A stretch of 13,041 nucleotides of DNA from Oscillospiraceae bacterium (lineage in GTDB: Bacteria; Bacillota; Clostridia; Oscillospirales; Oscillospiraceae), in the NCBI GenBank assembly GCA_020025295.1, contig JAHHSJ010000053.1, forward strand, positions 1 through 13,041. Reading direction: 5' to 3'. Positions within the stretch are counted from its first letter, which is position 1. Each line of letters starts with the position of its first letter. Below are positions 6,555-12,535 of this stretch, in pieces. The notes beneath the pieces were generated by a model. It did not search any database, had not been told where the DNA came from, and was given only the letters and a program-made list of their open reading frames with translations. The translations under genes and the position numbers were made by a program.

Positions 6555-7069
6555 TTTAGGTGCTCCTTTCGAAAGGCGAAATGCAATAGGCCTGCGATCA
6601 ATGCGCCCGTGTCGGTGAGAAGAGAATTGACCGCCAGCCAGAAGACTATGCCCAGCCCGTTAAACTGCGCACCCTGCAAAAGGGTGACGCCGTGGGCGAT
6701 GAGGAAGAGGACGCCTAGCAGAACCGGCATTTTCCACAGGGCCTGCCAGCGGAAGACCACATAGCTGCAAGCCCCCAGCAGAGGGAGAAACAGCATCATA
6801 TAGAAGTTGCCTTCCGTGACCAGCAGGCTGATGCCGAAGAAGATGCCCAGCAATACCAGAAAGGCGAAAAAGCTGCGGAGCTTTGTTTTCACCTTGGCGT
6901 TGATTTTGGAGTCGGCGGGTTCCATCGGAGGGTGCTCATCGTACAGAGCCTTGCAGTGGGGACAGGATGCAATGTGCTGCTGTACCAACAGAGCGCTGTC
7001 TTCACTGGCGATGCCGTCCTGTACCAGCGGCATTAGATCCATGCAGACATCACAGGAAATGTTATTCAT
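6551..7069 (-). CDS. Zinc-finger membrane anti-sigma factor
   Basis: The 172-residue product has an N-terminal zinc-finger anti-sigma domain: Cys6 and Cys9, then His32-x3-Cys36-x2-Cys39 (HIASCPHC). The latter is the zf-HC2/ZAS motif that binds region 2 or 4 of ECF sigma factors in the cytoplasm. A linker (about 45-65) leads to four or so hydrophobic segments (about 67-84, 90-106, 112-131, 137-166). The polytopic C-terminus presumably senses a membrane or envelope signal. Its ATG overlaps the end of the sigma gene by 8 bases, with AGGAGG inside the last sigma codons. Position, motif and overlap make it the cognate anti-sigma; the signal is unknown. Confidence 0.88.
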   Translation of the reverse strand: MNNISCDVCMDLMPLVQDGIASEDSALLVQQHIASCPHCKALYDEHPPMEPADSKINAKVKTKLRSFFAFLVLLGIFFGISLLVTEGNFYMMLFLPLLGACSYVVFRWQALWKMPVLLGVLFLIAHGVTLLQGAQFNGLGIVFWLAVNSLLTDTGALIAGLLHFAFRKEHLK

Positions 7070-7574
7070 CCATAAATCCCTCCTTTTTCAAAATTTGCTT
7101 GATCTTGGCCTTTGTCCTGAATTCTATGACCCGTGCGGAATTTTCAGAAATCTGCAGTTCCGTGGCTATTTCATAACAGGAAAACCCGTTGACGTGCATG
7201 GCCATGACCTTTTGCGCTTGGGGCGATAGGGTTTGAAGGATCTCCTGAATTCGCTCGATCATGGCCCGATCGGATGCGTTCTGCTCCATGGAAGCTGTGT
7301 TCGACAAGTTGTCCGGACTGAGGATGCCGTCTGAAACCAATTGGGGCTGACGCTTCTTCCCTCGTAAATAGTGGAACCAGCGGTGACGGGCGATGGAGAA
7401 CAGCCATGTTTTCATGCTGGAATCCTTTTTGAATGTATGCAGGGATTTGACGGCCTCTAAGAAAACGTCGGCGGTTAAGTCCTCAGAGAGGCCAGCGTCA
7501 AGAGTCAGTCCGTAGAAATAGCGATAGATGTCTTTGCTGTAATCTGAGTATACATCCTGAAGTAGTTCTCCCAT
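7062..7574 (-). CDS. ECF-type RNA polymerase sigma factor
   Basis: The 170-residue product has sigma region 2 (about 10-72; DLTADVFLEAVKSLHTF, then MKTWLFSIARHRWFHYLR) and region 4 (about 112-165; TLSPQAQKVMAMHVNGFS, then helix-turn-helix EIATELQISENSARVIEFR). No region 3 is present, as usual for ECF factors. I chose ATG 7574, seven bases after AAGGGGG; upstream in-frame starts (ATG 7592, TTG 7616) have weaker ribosome sites. It directs polymerase to a small regulon, probably including its own operon, and is restrained by the anti-sigma factor encoded next. The three genes overlap or touch and form one operon. The ECF subgroup is not assigned. Confidence 0.93.
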   Translation of the reverse strand: MGELLQDVYSDYSKDIYRYFYGLTLDAGLSEDLTADVFLEAVKSLHTFKKDSSMKTWLFSIARHRWFHYLRGKKRQPQLVSDGILSPDNLSNTASMEQNASDRAMIERIQEILQTLSPQAQKVMAMHVNGFSCYEIATELQISENSARVIEFRTKAKIKQILKKEGFMDE

Positions 7575-7644
7575 CCTCTGGCCCCCTTTCATCCTATTAG
7601 TGCCTTCCTTCCGCAAAATATTACAGGAAAAGGTGGCTTTTATT

Positions 7645-7653
7645 ATTATATCA
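7645..7653 (-). promoter_or_regulatory. Extended -10 promoter element of the sigma operon
   Basis: TGATATAAT on the minus strand (7645-7653) is a TGn-extended, perfect -10, about 70 bases before the sigma start. No good -35 TTGACA lies at 16-18 bases. TGCAAC sits further upstream and could be part of an ECF-type -35, but I see no matching ECF -10. Confidence 0.5.
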
Positions 7654-7716
7654 TAATAGAGCGCCCGGTGAGTTGCATCTTGTTTCGTGAATTGAGCCTC
7701 CGGTCAAGCCGGGGAC

Positions 7717-7745
7717 TTGTACACGACTGGAAATCGGTTTATACT
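7717..7745 (+). promoter_or_regulatory. Putative promoter of the alcohol dehydrogenase
   Basis: TTGTAC (7717-7722), a 17-base spacer and TATACT (7740-7745). The -10 is good and the -35 weak. It predicts a start near 7752 and a leader of about 77 bases. Confidence 0.5.
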
Positions 7746-7772
7746 GGTAGCGTCGGAAACAAAAGACTGTAA

Positions 7773-7807
7773 TTTGGCCAAACTTGACAGAAACAGGGCG
7801 AAAGCCC
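7773..7807 (+). promoter_or_regulatory. Palindrome and hairpin in the alcohol dehydrogenase leader
   Basis: The leader holds a perfect 10-base palindrome TTTGGCCAAA (7773-7782), then a short hairpin GGGC-GAAA-GCCC (7796-7807) with a GNRA-type loop, just before the Shine-Dalgarno (AAAGAAGG, 7811-7818). The palindrome may be an operator and the hairpin may shape translation or RNA stability. Both are inference. Confidence 0.4.
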
Positions 7808-7828
7808 GGGAAAGAAGGCAGAAATCCG

Positions 7829-8998
7829 ATGAAAGAATTTACTTATTACACTCCCACAAAGGTAGTATTCGGCGTGGGCACGGAGGCTCAGGTGGGCGCG
7901 CTGGTTCGGGAGCAGAACTGCAAAAAGGTGCTGATCCACTACGGCGGCGGCAGCGTGAAGCGCACCGGACTGCTGGATCGCATCAAGGCGTCTCTGGACG
8001 AGGCCGGCGTTGCCTATGTGGAGCTGGGCGGTGTGGTGCCAAACCCCCATCTGGATAAAGCACGGGAAGGAATTGCCCTGTGCAAACAGGAGGGTGTGGA
8101 CTTCCTGCTGGCTGTGGGCGGCGGCAGTGTGATCGACTCCGCCAAGTGCATCGGCTACGGTGTGGCCAATGAGGGGGATGTCTGGGACTTTTATGAGGGA
8201 AAACGAACCCCCAAAGCCTGCCTGCCGCTGGGAGCGGTGCTGACCATCTCCGCTGCCGGCAGTGAGATGAGCAATTCTTCCGTGATTACCAATACCGACG
8301 GCGGCTGGAAGCGGGATTGCAGCTGTGACCTGAGCCGCCCGGTGTTTGCGGTGATGAATCCGGAGCTGACCATGACCCTGCCGGCCTATCAGACCGCCAG
8401 CGGCTGCGTGGATATTATGATGCACACCATGGAGCGCTACTTTAACTCCGTGCCGGAGAATATGGACCTCACCGACGGCATTTCCGAGGCCCTGATGCGG
8501 ACGGTGATGGACAATGCCCGTATTCTGGCGAAGGAACCCAACAACTTGAAGGCTCGCAGTGAGATCATGTGGGCAGGAAGCCTTGCCCATAACGATCTGA
8601 CCGGCTGCGGCGGCGAGGGTGACTGGTGTACCCACCGTCTGGAGCATGAAATGGGCGGTATGTTCGATGTGACCCATGGCGCCGGTCTGGCTGCCATCTG
8701 GGCCAGCTGGGCACGCCGTGTCTGGACCTATGCACCCAAGCGTTTTGTCCAATTCGCCACCCGAGTGATGGGTGTGGAGCCGGGTGCAACCGATGCCGAA
8801 ACGGTGGAGAAGGGCATTCAGGCGCTGGAGCAGTTCTATCGTGACCTCCATATGCCTACCTCTATGGCGGAATTGGGCATTTCCCCTACTCCGGAACAGA
8901 TTCACCGGATGGCGGAGAAGTGCCTCCCCGGCGGCAGTGTCAAAAGCCTGACGCTGGAGGACCGCATTGCCATCTATACGGCGGCACTTGGGAAATAA
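7829..8998 (+). CDS. Iron-containing alcohol dehydrogenase, butanol dehydrogenase type
   Basis: The 389-residue product belongs to the group III iron-dependent alcohol dehydrogenases, the branch of clostridial butanol dehydrogenases and YqhD. These reduce aldehydes such as butanal with NAD(P)H in the cytoplasm. Opening MKEFTYYTPTKVVFGVG is typical. The nucleotide-binding GGGSVIDSAK is at 97-106. Metal ligands by family alignment are Asp195, His199, His269 and His283, with conserved His273. ATG 7829 is chosen for AAAGAAGG ten bases upstream and the family start; a TTG at 7784 is rejected. The gene is alone between its promoter and a terminator, and divergent from the sigma cassette. Butanol or ethanol preference and cofactor cannot be read from sequence. 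Confidence 0.93.
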   Translation: MKEFTYYTPTKVVFGVGTEAQVGALVREQNCKKVLIHYGGGSVKRTGLLDRIKASLDEAGVAYVELGGVVPNPHLDKAREGIALCKQEGVDFLLAVGGGSVIDSAKCIGYGVANEGDVWDFYEGKRTPKACLPLGAVLTISAAGSEMSNSSVITNTDGGWKRDCSCDLSRPVFAVMNPELTMTLPAYQTASGCVDIMMHTMERYFNSVPENMDLTDGISEALMRTVMDNARILAKEPNNLKARSEIMWAGSLAHNDLTGCGGEGDWCTHRLEHEMGGMFDVTHGAGLAAIWASWARRVWTYAPKRFVQFATRVMGVEPGATDAETVEKGIQALEQFYRDLHMPTSMAELGISPTPEQIHRMAEKCLPGGSVKSLTLEDRIAIYTAALGK

Positions 8999-9005
8999 AA
9001 ACAGT

Positions 9006-9041
9006 AAAAACGCTCAGATCGGTTCGATCTGAGCATTTTTT
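9006..9041. terminator. Bidirectional terminator after the alcohol dehydrogenase
   Basis: A 10-bp stem, GCTCAGATCG (9012-9021) with CGATCTGAGC (9025-9034), with A5 on the left and T6 on the right. It separates two converging genes; the minus-strand rhomboid-like gene stops only 3 bases away. Confidence 0.92.
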
Positions 9042-9043
9042 CA

Positions 9044-9868
9044 TCACTGAATGTGAATGTGATTGTTGATGTGGTCGATGCAGTAGCAGTAGTAGCCGTT
9101 GCACTTGGAGCAGTAACGGAATTCCAAATCCGGGTACTCCGTATCGGTGCGGCCACAGACGGCACACTTGTGGACATAGCCCTTGGTGTCCCGCTTTTGC
9201 TGGGTGGCACGCTTGAAGTCCATGGTCTGGCGGCTACGGCTTCTTCTGCTGCGGCGCACATAGTACATGAGGTCGTCCCAGAAGAAGAGCAGGTAGTTCA
9301 GCATGCTGACCACCAGCAGGATGGCAGCGCCCCAATGGAAGGAGGCCAGATTGCCAATCAGGCTGATGAGGAGCAGACCGCCGTCGATCCAGCCCAGCCA
9401 CTTGGCTTTCACCGGCAGGATGAACCAGACCAGGAAGGTCAGGTTGGGATACAGGGTGGCGAAGGCAAGGAACAGGGACAGGTTCACATAGTACATGCTG
9501 GCGTAGCCGGTAAACAGACCGCAGATGATGCTGAATACCACGCCGGTCAGGTAGTAGATGGTGAATTTTCCGCTGCCCCATTCTCGCTCTAGGTTGCTGC
9601 CGATGAACCAGTAGAAGTACATGGACAGGACAAAGAAGAAGAAGCTGCCCCTCGAGGGGACGATCACGAAGGTGAGCAGACGCCAGATCTGTCCATGCAG
9701 AATATAATCACGGTTGAAGTAGAGCATGGGGGAGAGAGTGCCGTGGCTCACCATATCCATCACATAGACGATGGAGGTGGCAATGACGATCATCGCCATC
9801 AGGTTGTTCACACCGAACCGGGGATGCTTATAGCAGAACCGGTCGATGCGGTCGCTAAAGGATTTCAC
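9044..9868 (-). CDS. Rhomboid-like membrane protein with C-terminal Cys/His cluster
   Basis: The 274-residue product has about six membrane segments (between residues 22 and 198). It carries rhomboid-fold features: GQIWRLLTFV (59-68), then YWFIGSNLEREWGSGKFTIYYL, as in rhomboid proteases and derlins. The protease GxSG motif is absent: the matching region reads YVNLSLFLAF, with Ser131 but no flanking glycines. A TM6-like FHWGAA keeps His178. After a basic stretch (205-213) the tail has CxxC (235, 238), CxxC (253, 256), Cys261, Cys263 and His266/270/272, a likely zinc site in the cytoplasm. Start GTG 9868 is supported by GAGGAGGT (9878-9885). Single gene after the obgE terminator. Proteolytic activity is doubtful; role unknown. 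Confidence 0.82.
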   Translation of the reverse strand: MKSFSDRIDRFCYKHPRFGVNNLMAMIVIATSIVYVMDMVSHGTLSPMLYFNRDYILHGQIWRLLTFVIVPSRGSFFFFVLSMYFYWFIGSNLEREWGSGKFTIYYLTGVVFSIICGLFTGYASMYYVNLSLFLAFATLYPNLTFLVWFILPVKAKWLGWIDGGLLLISLIGNLASFHWGAAILLVVSMLNYLLFFWDDLMYYVRRSRRSRSRQTMDFKRATQQKRDTKGYVHKCAVCGRTDTEYPDLEFRYCSKCNGYYCYCIDHINNHIHIQ

Positions 9869-9942
9869 TGGGAGAATACCTCCTCTATTTCACTTGATAT
9901 GAAACTAATTTTAACCGTTTCCGGGGATAAAGTCTAAAACAG

Positions 9943-9954
9943 ATTGTAAACAAT
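9943..9954. repeat. Short palindrome upstream of the rhomboid-like gene
   Basis: ATTGT-AA-ACAAT lies about 75 bases before the GTG start, in the only place where a promoter for this gene could be. It might be an operator. No clear -10 and -35 pair was found around it. Confidence 0.3.
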
Positions 9955-9965
9955 TCAAAACAGGT

Positions 9966-9996
9966 GAAGAAAACCCCCTGCCGGAAGGCAGGGGGT
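9966..9996 (-). terminator. Terminator of obgE
   Basis: A 9-bp stem, CCCCCTGCC (9974-9982) with GGCAGGGGG (9987-9995), closes a four-base loop (GGAA on the plus strand) and is followed on the minus strand by TTTTCTTC. It begins 7 bases after the obgE stop. Confidence 0.88.
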
Positions 9997-10002
9997 GAGA
10001 AT

Positions 10003-11283
10003 TTATCTGGCGTATTCGAACTGAATCTCGTACATGCTGACGACATCGCCGTCCTGAATGCCCATGGCCTCCATGCGGTCGAACAGGCCGGAGTTACGCA
10101 GCTGAAGATCGAACCAGTTGCGGGACTCCACATCCTTGAAGTTGGTGCTGATGAGCAGACGCTGAATCCAGTCGCCCTCCACATACCAGACGCCGTCCTC
10201 CACCTCGATGGTGACATCGCCGGAGGTGTCGATTTTCGGGGGCTTGGGGACATACTCCGGCTCGAACACCTTGACGGGAGGCAGAGCGGCCAGCTCTGCG
10301 GCGATGGCGTTCACCAGCTCCTTGACGCCCAAGTGAGCGGCGGCGGAGATTTCGAAGCAGGGATAGCCCAGCTCCTCCACATGCGCCTTGAAGTCGGCCA
10401 GCAGCTGAGGATTGTAGAGAATGTCGGTCTTGTTGGCTGCCACGATCATCTTGCGGGAAGCCAGCTCGGGGGAGTAGTTCTTCAGCTCCTCGTTGATGGC
10501 GTCAAAGTCCGCAATGGGGTCACGGCCCTCGCTGCCGGACACATCCACCAGATGGACCAGCAGACGGCAGCGGTCAATGTGGCGCAGGAAGTCATAGCCC
10601 AGACCGGCGCCCTCGCTGGCGCCCTCAATGATGCCGGGGATGTCAGCCATGACAAAGCTGACGCCCTCATCCACATACACCACGCCCAGGTTGGGGAAGA
10701 GGGTGGTGAAGTGGTAGTTTGCGATCTTGGGCTGAGCCTTCGACACGACGCTCAGCAGGGTGGATTTGCCCACATTGGGGAAGCCCACCAGACCCACATC
10801 AGCCAGCAGCTTCAGTTCCAGCTTGACATCCATGGTCTGACCGCTGGTGCCGGCCTTGGCAAAGCGGGGAACCTGACGGGTGGGAGTGGCAAAGTGCTGG
10901 TTGCCCCAGCCGCCACGACCGCCCCGAGCCAGAACAAAAGGCTTGGAATCGGACATATCGTGAATGACTTCACCGGACTCCGCATCCCGGACGATGGTGC
11001 CCCGAGGAACGCGGATCACCAGATCCTGACCGTCCTTGCCGCTTTTTTTGCAGCTGGAGCCGTCCACACCGTTGGGTGCGGTATATTTGCGTTTGTAGCG
11101 GAAGTCCATCAGCGTGGACATATTGTCGTCCACAACCAGGACCACATTTCCGCCCCGACCGCCGTCGCCGCCGTCGGGTCCGCCGGCGGCCACATACTTT
11201 TCACGATGGAACGCAACGGCGCCGTTGCCGCCGTTGCCGGCGCGCACGGTGATTCGAGCAGTATCGACAAAGGGAGCTGCCAT
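10003..11283 (-). CDS. obgE: GTPase ObgE/CgtA
   Basis: Obg is an essential GTPase that binds the 50S subunit during late assembly and responds to ppGpp. The 426-residue product has the glycine-rich Obg fold (about 1-158; GGNGAVAFHREKYV and GGPDGGDGGRGG). The G domain follows with G1 GFPNVGKS (167-174), switch region YHFTTLFPNLG, G3 DIPG (224-227), G4 NKTD (294-297) and G5 SAA (323-325). A C-terminal OCT domain (about 345-426; VWYVEGDWIQRLL), found in many Firmicutes, ends the protein. AGGAGGT before the ATG fixes the start. It follows rplU-prp-rpmA in the usual order, but a terminator lies between rpmA and obgE, so its level may be set separately. Confidence 0.98.
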   Translation of the reverse strand: MAAPFVDTARITVRAGNGGNGAVAFHREKYVAAGGPDGGDGGRGGNVVLVVDDNMSTLMDFRYKRKYTAPNGVDGSSCKKSGKDGQDLVIRVPRGTIVRDAESGEVIHDMSDSKPFVLARGGRGGWGNQHFATPTRQVPRFAKAGTSGQTMDVKLELKLLADVGLVGFPNVGKSTLLSVVSKAQPKIANYHFTTLFPNLGVVYVDEGVSFVMADIPGIIEGASEGAGLGYDFLRHIDRCRLLVHLVDVSGSEGRDPIADFDAINEELKNYSPELASRKMIVAANKTDILYNPQLLADFKAHVEELGYPCFEISAAAHLGVKELVNAIAAELAALPPVKVFEPEYVPKPPKIDTSGDVTIEVEDGVWYVEGDWIQRLLISTNFKDVESRNWFDLQLRNSGLFDRMEAMGIQDGDVVSMYEIQFEYAR

Positions 11284-11317
11284 AAAATCTACCTCCTGCT
11301 TGCAAAAAAGAATTTCG

Positions 11318-11351
11318 AAAAAAACGCCCCGAACAGGTCGTTCGGGGCGTT
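11318..11351 (-). terminator. Terminator between rpmA and obgE
   Basis: A 12-bp stem (11323-11334 with 11340-11351, core ACGCCCCGAA/TTCGGGGCGT) is followed on the minus strand by seven T. It begins 15 bases after the rpmA stop and ends 34 bases before the obgE start. There is no room for, or sign of, a normal promoter after it, so it probably acts as a partial terminator that lowers obgE expression. Confidence 0.88.
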
Positions 11352-11366
11352 GCAGTAATCCAACAA

Positions 11367-11648
11367 TTACTGAGCGATCTCCACGATGGAGACCTGCTTG
11401 CGGTCCTTGCCCAGCCGCTCAAACTTGACGCGGCCGTCCTTCATAGCGAAGAGGGTATCGTCTTTGCCGATGCCCACATTGGTACCGGGATGGATCTTGG
11501 TGCCGCGCTGGCGGACCAGGATATTGCCGGCGAGGACGAACTGACCGTCACCGCGCTTCACGCCCAGACGCTGGGAGTTAGAGTCACGGCCATTCTTGGT
11601 GGAACCGACGCCCTTTTTATGAGCGAAGAACTGAATGGAAATCATCAT
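11367..11648 (-). CDS. rpmA: 50S ribosomal protein L27, with cleavable N-terminal peptide
   Basis: The 93-residue product contains AHKKGVGSTKNGRDSNSQRLG and GDGQFVLAGNILVRQRGT, the L27 core that reaches the peptidyl transferase centre. It opens with MMISIQFF, the short Firmicute pre-sequence that Prp removes after the FF pair, exposing AHKKG. AlphaProteobacterial and enterobacterial L27 lack this peptide. The GGAGGT ribosome site (11659-11664) lies inside the last codons of prp, ten bases before the first ATG; ATG 11645 directly after is less well spaced. Third gene of rplU-prp-rpmA and followed by a terminator. Confidence 0.98.
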   Translation of the reverse strand: MMISIQFFAHKKGVGSTKNGRDSNSQRLGVKRGDGQFVLAGNILVRQRGTKIHPGTNVGIGKDDTLFAMKDGRVKFERLGKDRKQVSIVEIAQ

Positions 11649-11654
11649 AGGTCT

Positions 11655-11984
11655 TTACACCTCCATAACGGTAATATAATCGGGGTACTCGTCGTGCAGT
11701 TCGGAGAGATACACCATCAGAGACGCCATCAGCGTCTGGCAGGTGTGCTCATCCTCCTCAGAGAGACCTCCGGGGAGATGGAGGGAGATACGGGCGTGCT
11801 CGGGATCGATTTTCACGCTGGCGGCCAAACCGAGAACGGTGTTGACGGCGCAGACGGTGAGGCCGATCACGCTGGAAATGCTGGCGCAGACAATATCTTC
11901 GCCTTCCTCAGCATATCCGCTGTGCCCCTCGCTGGTCAAGCTGACAATGCGGCTGCCCTCCAAAGAAAATGCTACTGTGGTCAT
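11655..11984 (-). CDS. prp: Ribosomal-processing cysteine protease Prp
   Basis: Prp (YsxB/DUF464) cleaves the N-terminal peptide from pre-L27, an essential maturation step in Firmicutes such as Staphylococcus. The 109-residue product has the catalytic pair His21 (EGHSGYAEEGEDIVCA) and Cys33, followed by the conserved ASISSVIGLTVCAVNTVLGL helix. Length is typical. The start lies 3 bases after the rplU stop without a clear Shine-Dalgarno, so translation is probably coupled to rplU, which may keep the protease scarce relative to its substrate. The ribosome site of rpmA overlaps its end. The presence of an FF cleavage peptide on the neighbouring L27 confirms the pairing. Confidence 0.97.
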   Translation of the reverse strand: MTTVAFSLEGSRIVSLTSEGHSGYAEEGEDIVCASISSVIGLTVCAVNTVLGLAASVKIDPEHARISLHLPGGLSEEDEHTCQTLMASLMVYLSELHDEYPDYITVMEV

Positions 11985-11987
11985 TGA

Positions 11988-12302
11988 TTAGCCAGCAACG
12001 ATCTTGTTGATGGTGACCTTGGTGTAGGGCTGACGATGGCCCTGCTTCTTCTTGTAGCCGGTCTTGGGCTTGTACTTGAAGACGACGATCTTCTTGCCCT
12101 TACCGTTCTTTTCGACGGTAGCCTCCACCTTGGCGCCCTCCACAACGGGAGTGCCGAAAGTAGCCTTCTCATCGTCGATGACGGCCAGAACCTGATCGAA
12201 GGTCACGGCGTCGCCGGCCTCCACATTCAGCTTCTCGATGAAGAGGGTATCACCCTCAGCGACCTTGTACTGCTTACCACCGGTCATAATGATTGCGGTC
12301 AT
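11988..12302 (-). CDS. rplU: 50S ribosomal protein L21
   Basis: The 104-residue product opens MTAIIMTGGKQYKVAEGD, matching the L21 start MYAIIETGGKQYRV. It continues with the conserved C-terminal KYKPKTGYKKKQGHRQPYTKVTI, which contacts 23S rRNA. GAAAGAGGTG precedes the ATG. First gene of rplU-prp-rpmA(-obgE), read from the promoter at 12394-12422. An in-frame ATG five codons later is rejected because it would remove the conserved first strand. Nothing unusual. Confidence 0.98.
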   Translation of the reverse strand: MTAIIMTGGKQYKVAEGDTLFIEKLNVEAGDAVTFDQVLAVIDDEKATFGTPVVEGAKVEATVEKNGKGKKIVVFKYKPKTGYKKKQGHRQPYTKVTINKIVAG

Positions 12303-12387
12303 GCTTTTTGCACCTCTTTCCTTAAATACGGGCTCGCTGTTGCAGGCGGGCAGACAGACTGACCCCTTGTTACCTGTTCAAAGCGGC
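12303..12387 (-). ncRNA. rplU leader, possible L21 leader RNA
   Basis: About 85 bases lie between the predicted start (near 12387) and the rplU ATG. They are GC-rich in the middle, with a small imperfect hairpin on the minus strand (GGGTCAG-TCTGT-CTGCCC, with a bulged T). Firmicutes often have a conserved L21 leader here that is thought to mediate autoregulation. I cannot confirm a match to that family by eye, and no terminator is visible inside it. Confidence 0.4.
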
Positions 12388-12393
12388 TTCAAT

Positions 12394-12422
12394 ATATTAC
12401 CAAGAAAACCTGAGTTTGTCAA
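12394..12422 (-). promoter_or_regulatory. Sigma-A promoter of rplU-prp-rpmA
   Basis: Perfect TTGACA (12417-12422), a 17-base spacer and TAATAT (12394-12399) on the minus strand. Confidence 0.82.
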
Positions 12423-12451
12423 TCAGTTTGGGCGAAAAATCGAAAAAAATG

Positions 12452-12500
12452 TTTCTATTTTGTTTGAGAGCAGTTCGTGGAAAAACGACAAAAGTAGAAA
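12452..12500. repeat. Inverted repeat between the divergent rplU and ncRNA promoters
   Basis: TTTCTATTTTGT (12452-12463) and ACAAAAGTAGAAA (12488-12500) are inverted copies differing by one inserted base, 24 bases apart. The right arm abuts the -35 of the plus-strand promoter at 12501. It could be a protein-binding site, and its A/T-rich arms could also act as an UP element. Confidence 0.55.
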
Positions 12501-12529
12501 TTGACAATATCTGGGAAATAGCATACACT
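12501..12529 (+). promoter_or_regulatory. Sigma-A promoter of an orphan small RNA
   Basis: Perfect TTGACA (12501-12506), a 17-base spacer and TACACT (12524-12529). The predicted +1 is G12536, the first base of the closing helix of the RNA downstream. No protein start with a ribosome site follows. Confidence 0.75.
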
Positions 12530-12535
12530 GAATCT

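Noticed and set aside
7784..7789. TTGACA in the alcohol dehydrogenase leader as a promoter
   Set aside because: No -10 like sequence lies 16-18 bases downstream; the stretch there is GC-rich hairpin.
7739..8905. Open frame of 388 codons on the minus strand
   Set aside because: Antisense to the alcohol dehydrogenase gene, which has all family motifs.
9943..9954. ATTGTAAACAAT as a Rex or CcpA operator
   Set aside because: It lacks the spacing and core of either consensus; such 12-base A/T palindromes arise often by chance.
9964..11358. Open frame of 464 codons on the plus strand
   Set aside because: Antisense to obgE, running through both flanking terminators, without recognisable domains or a ribosome site.
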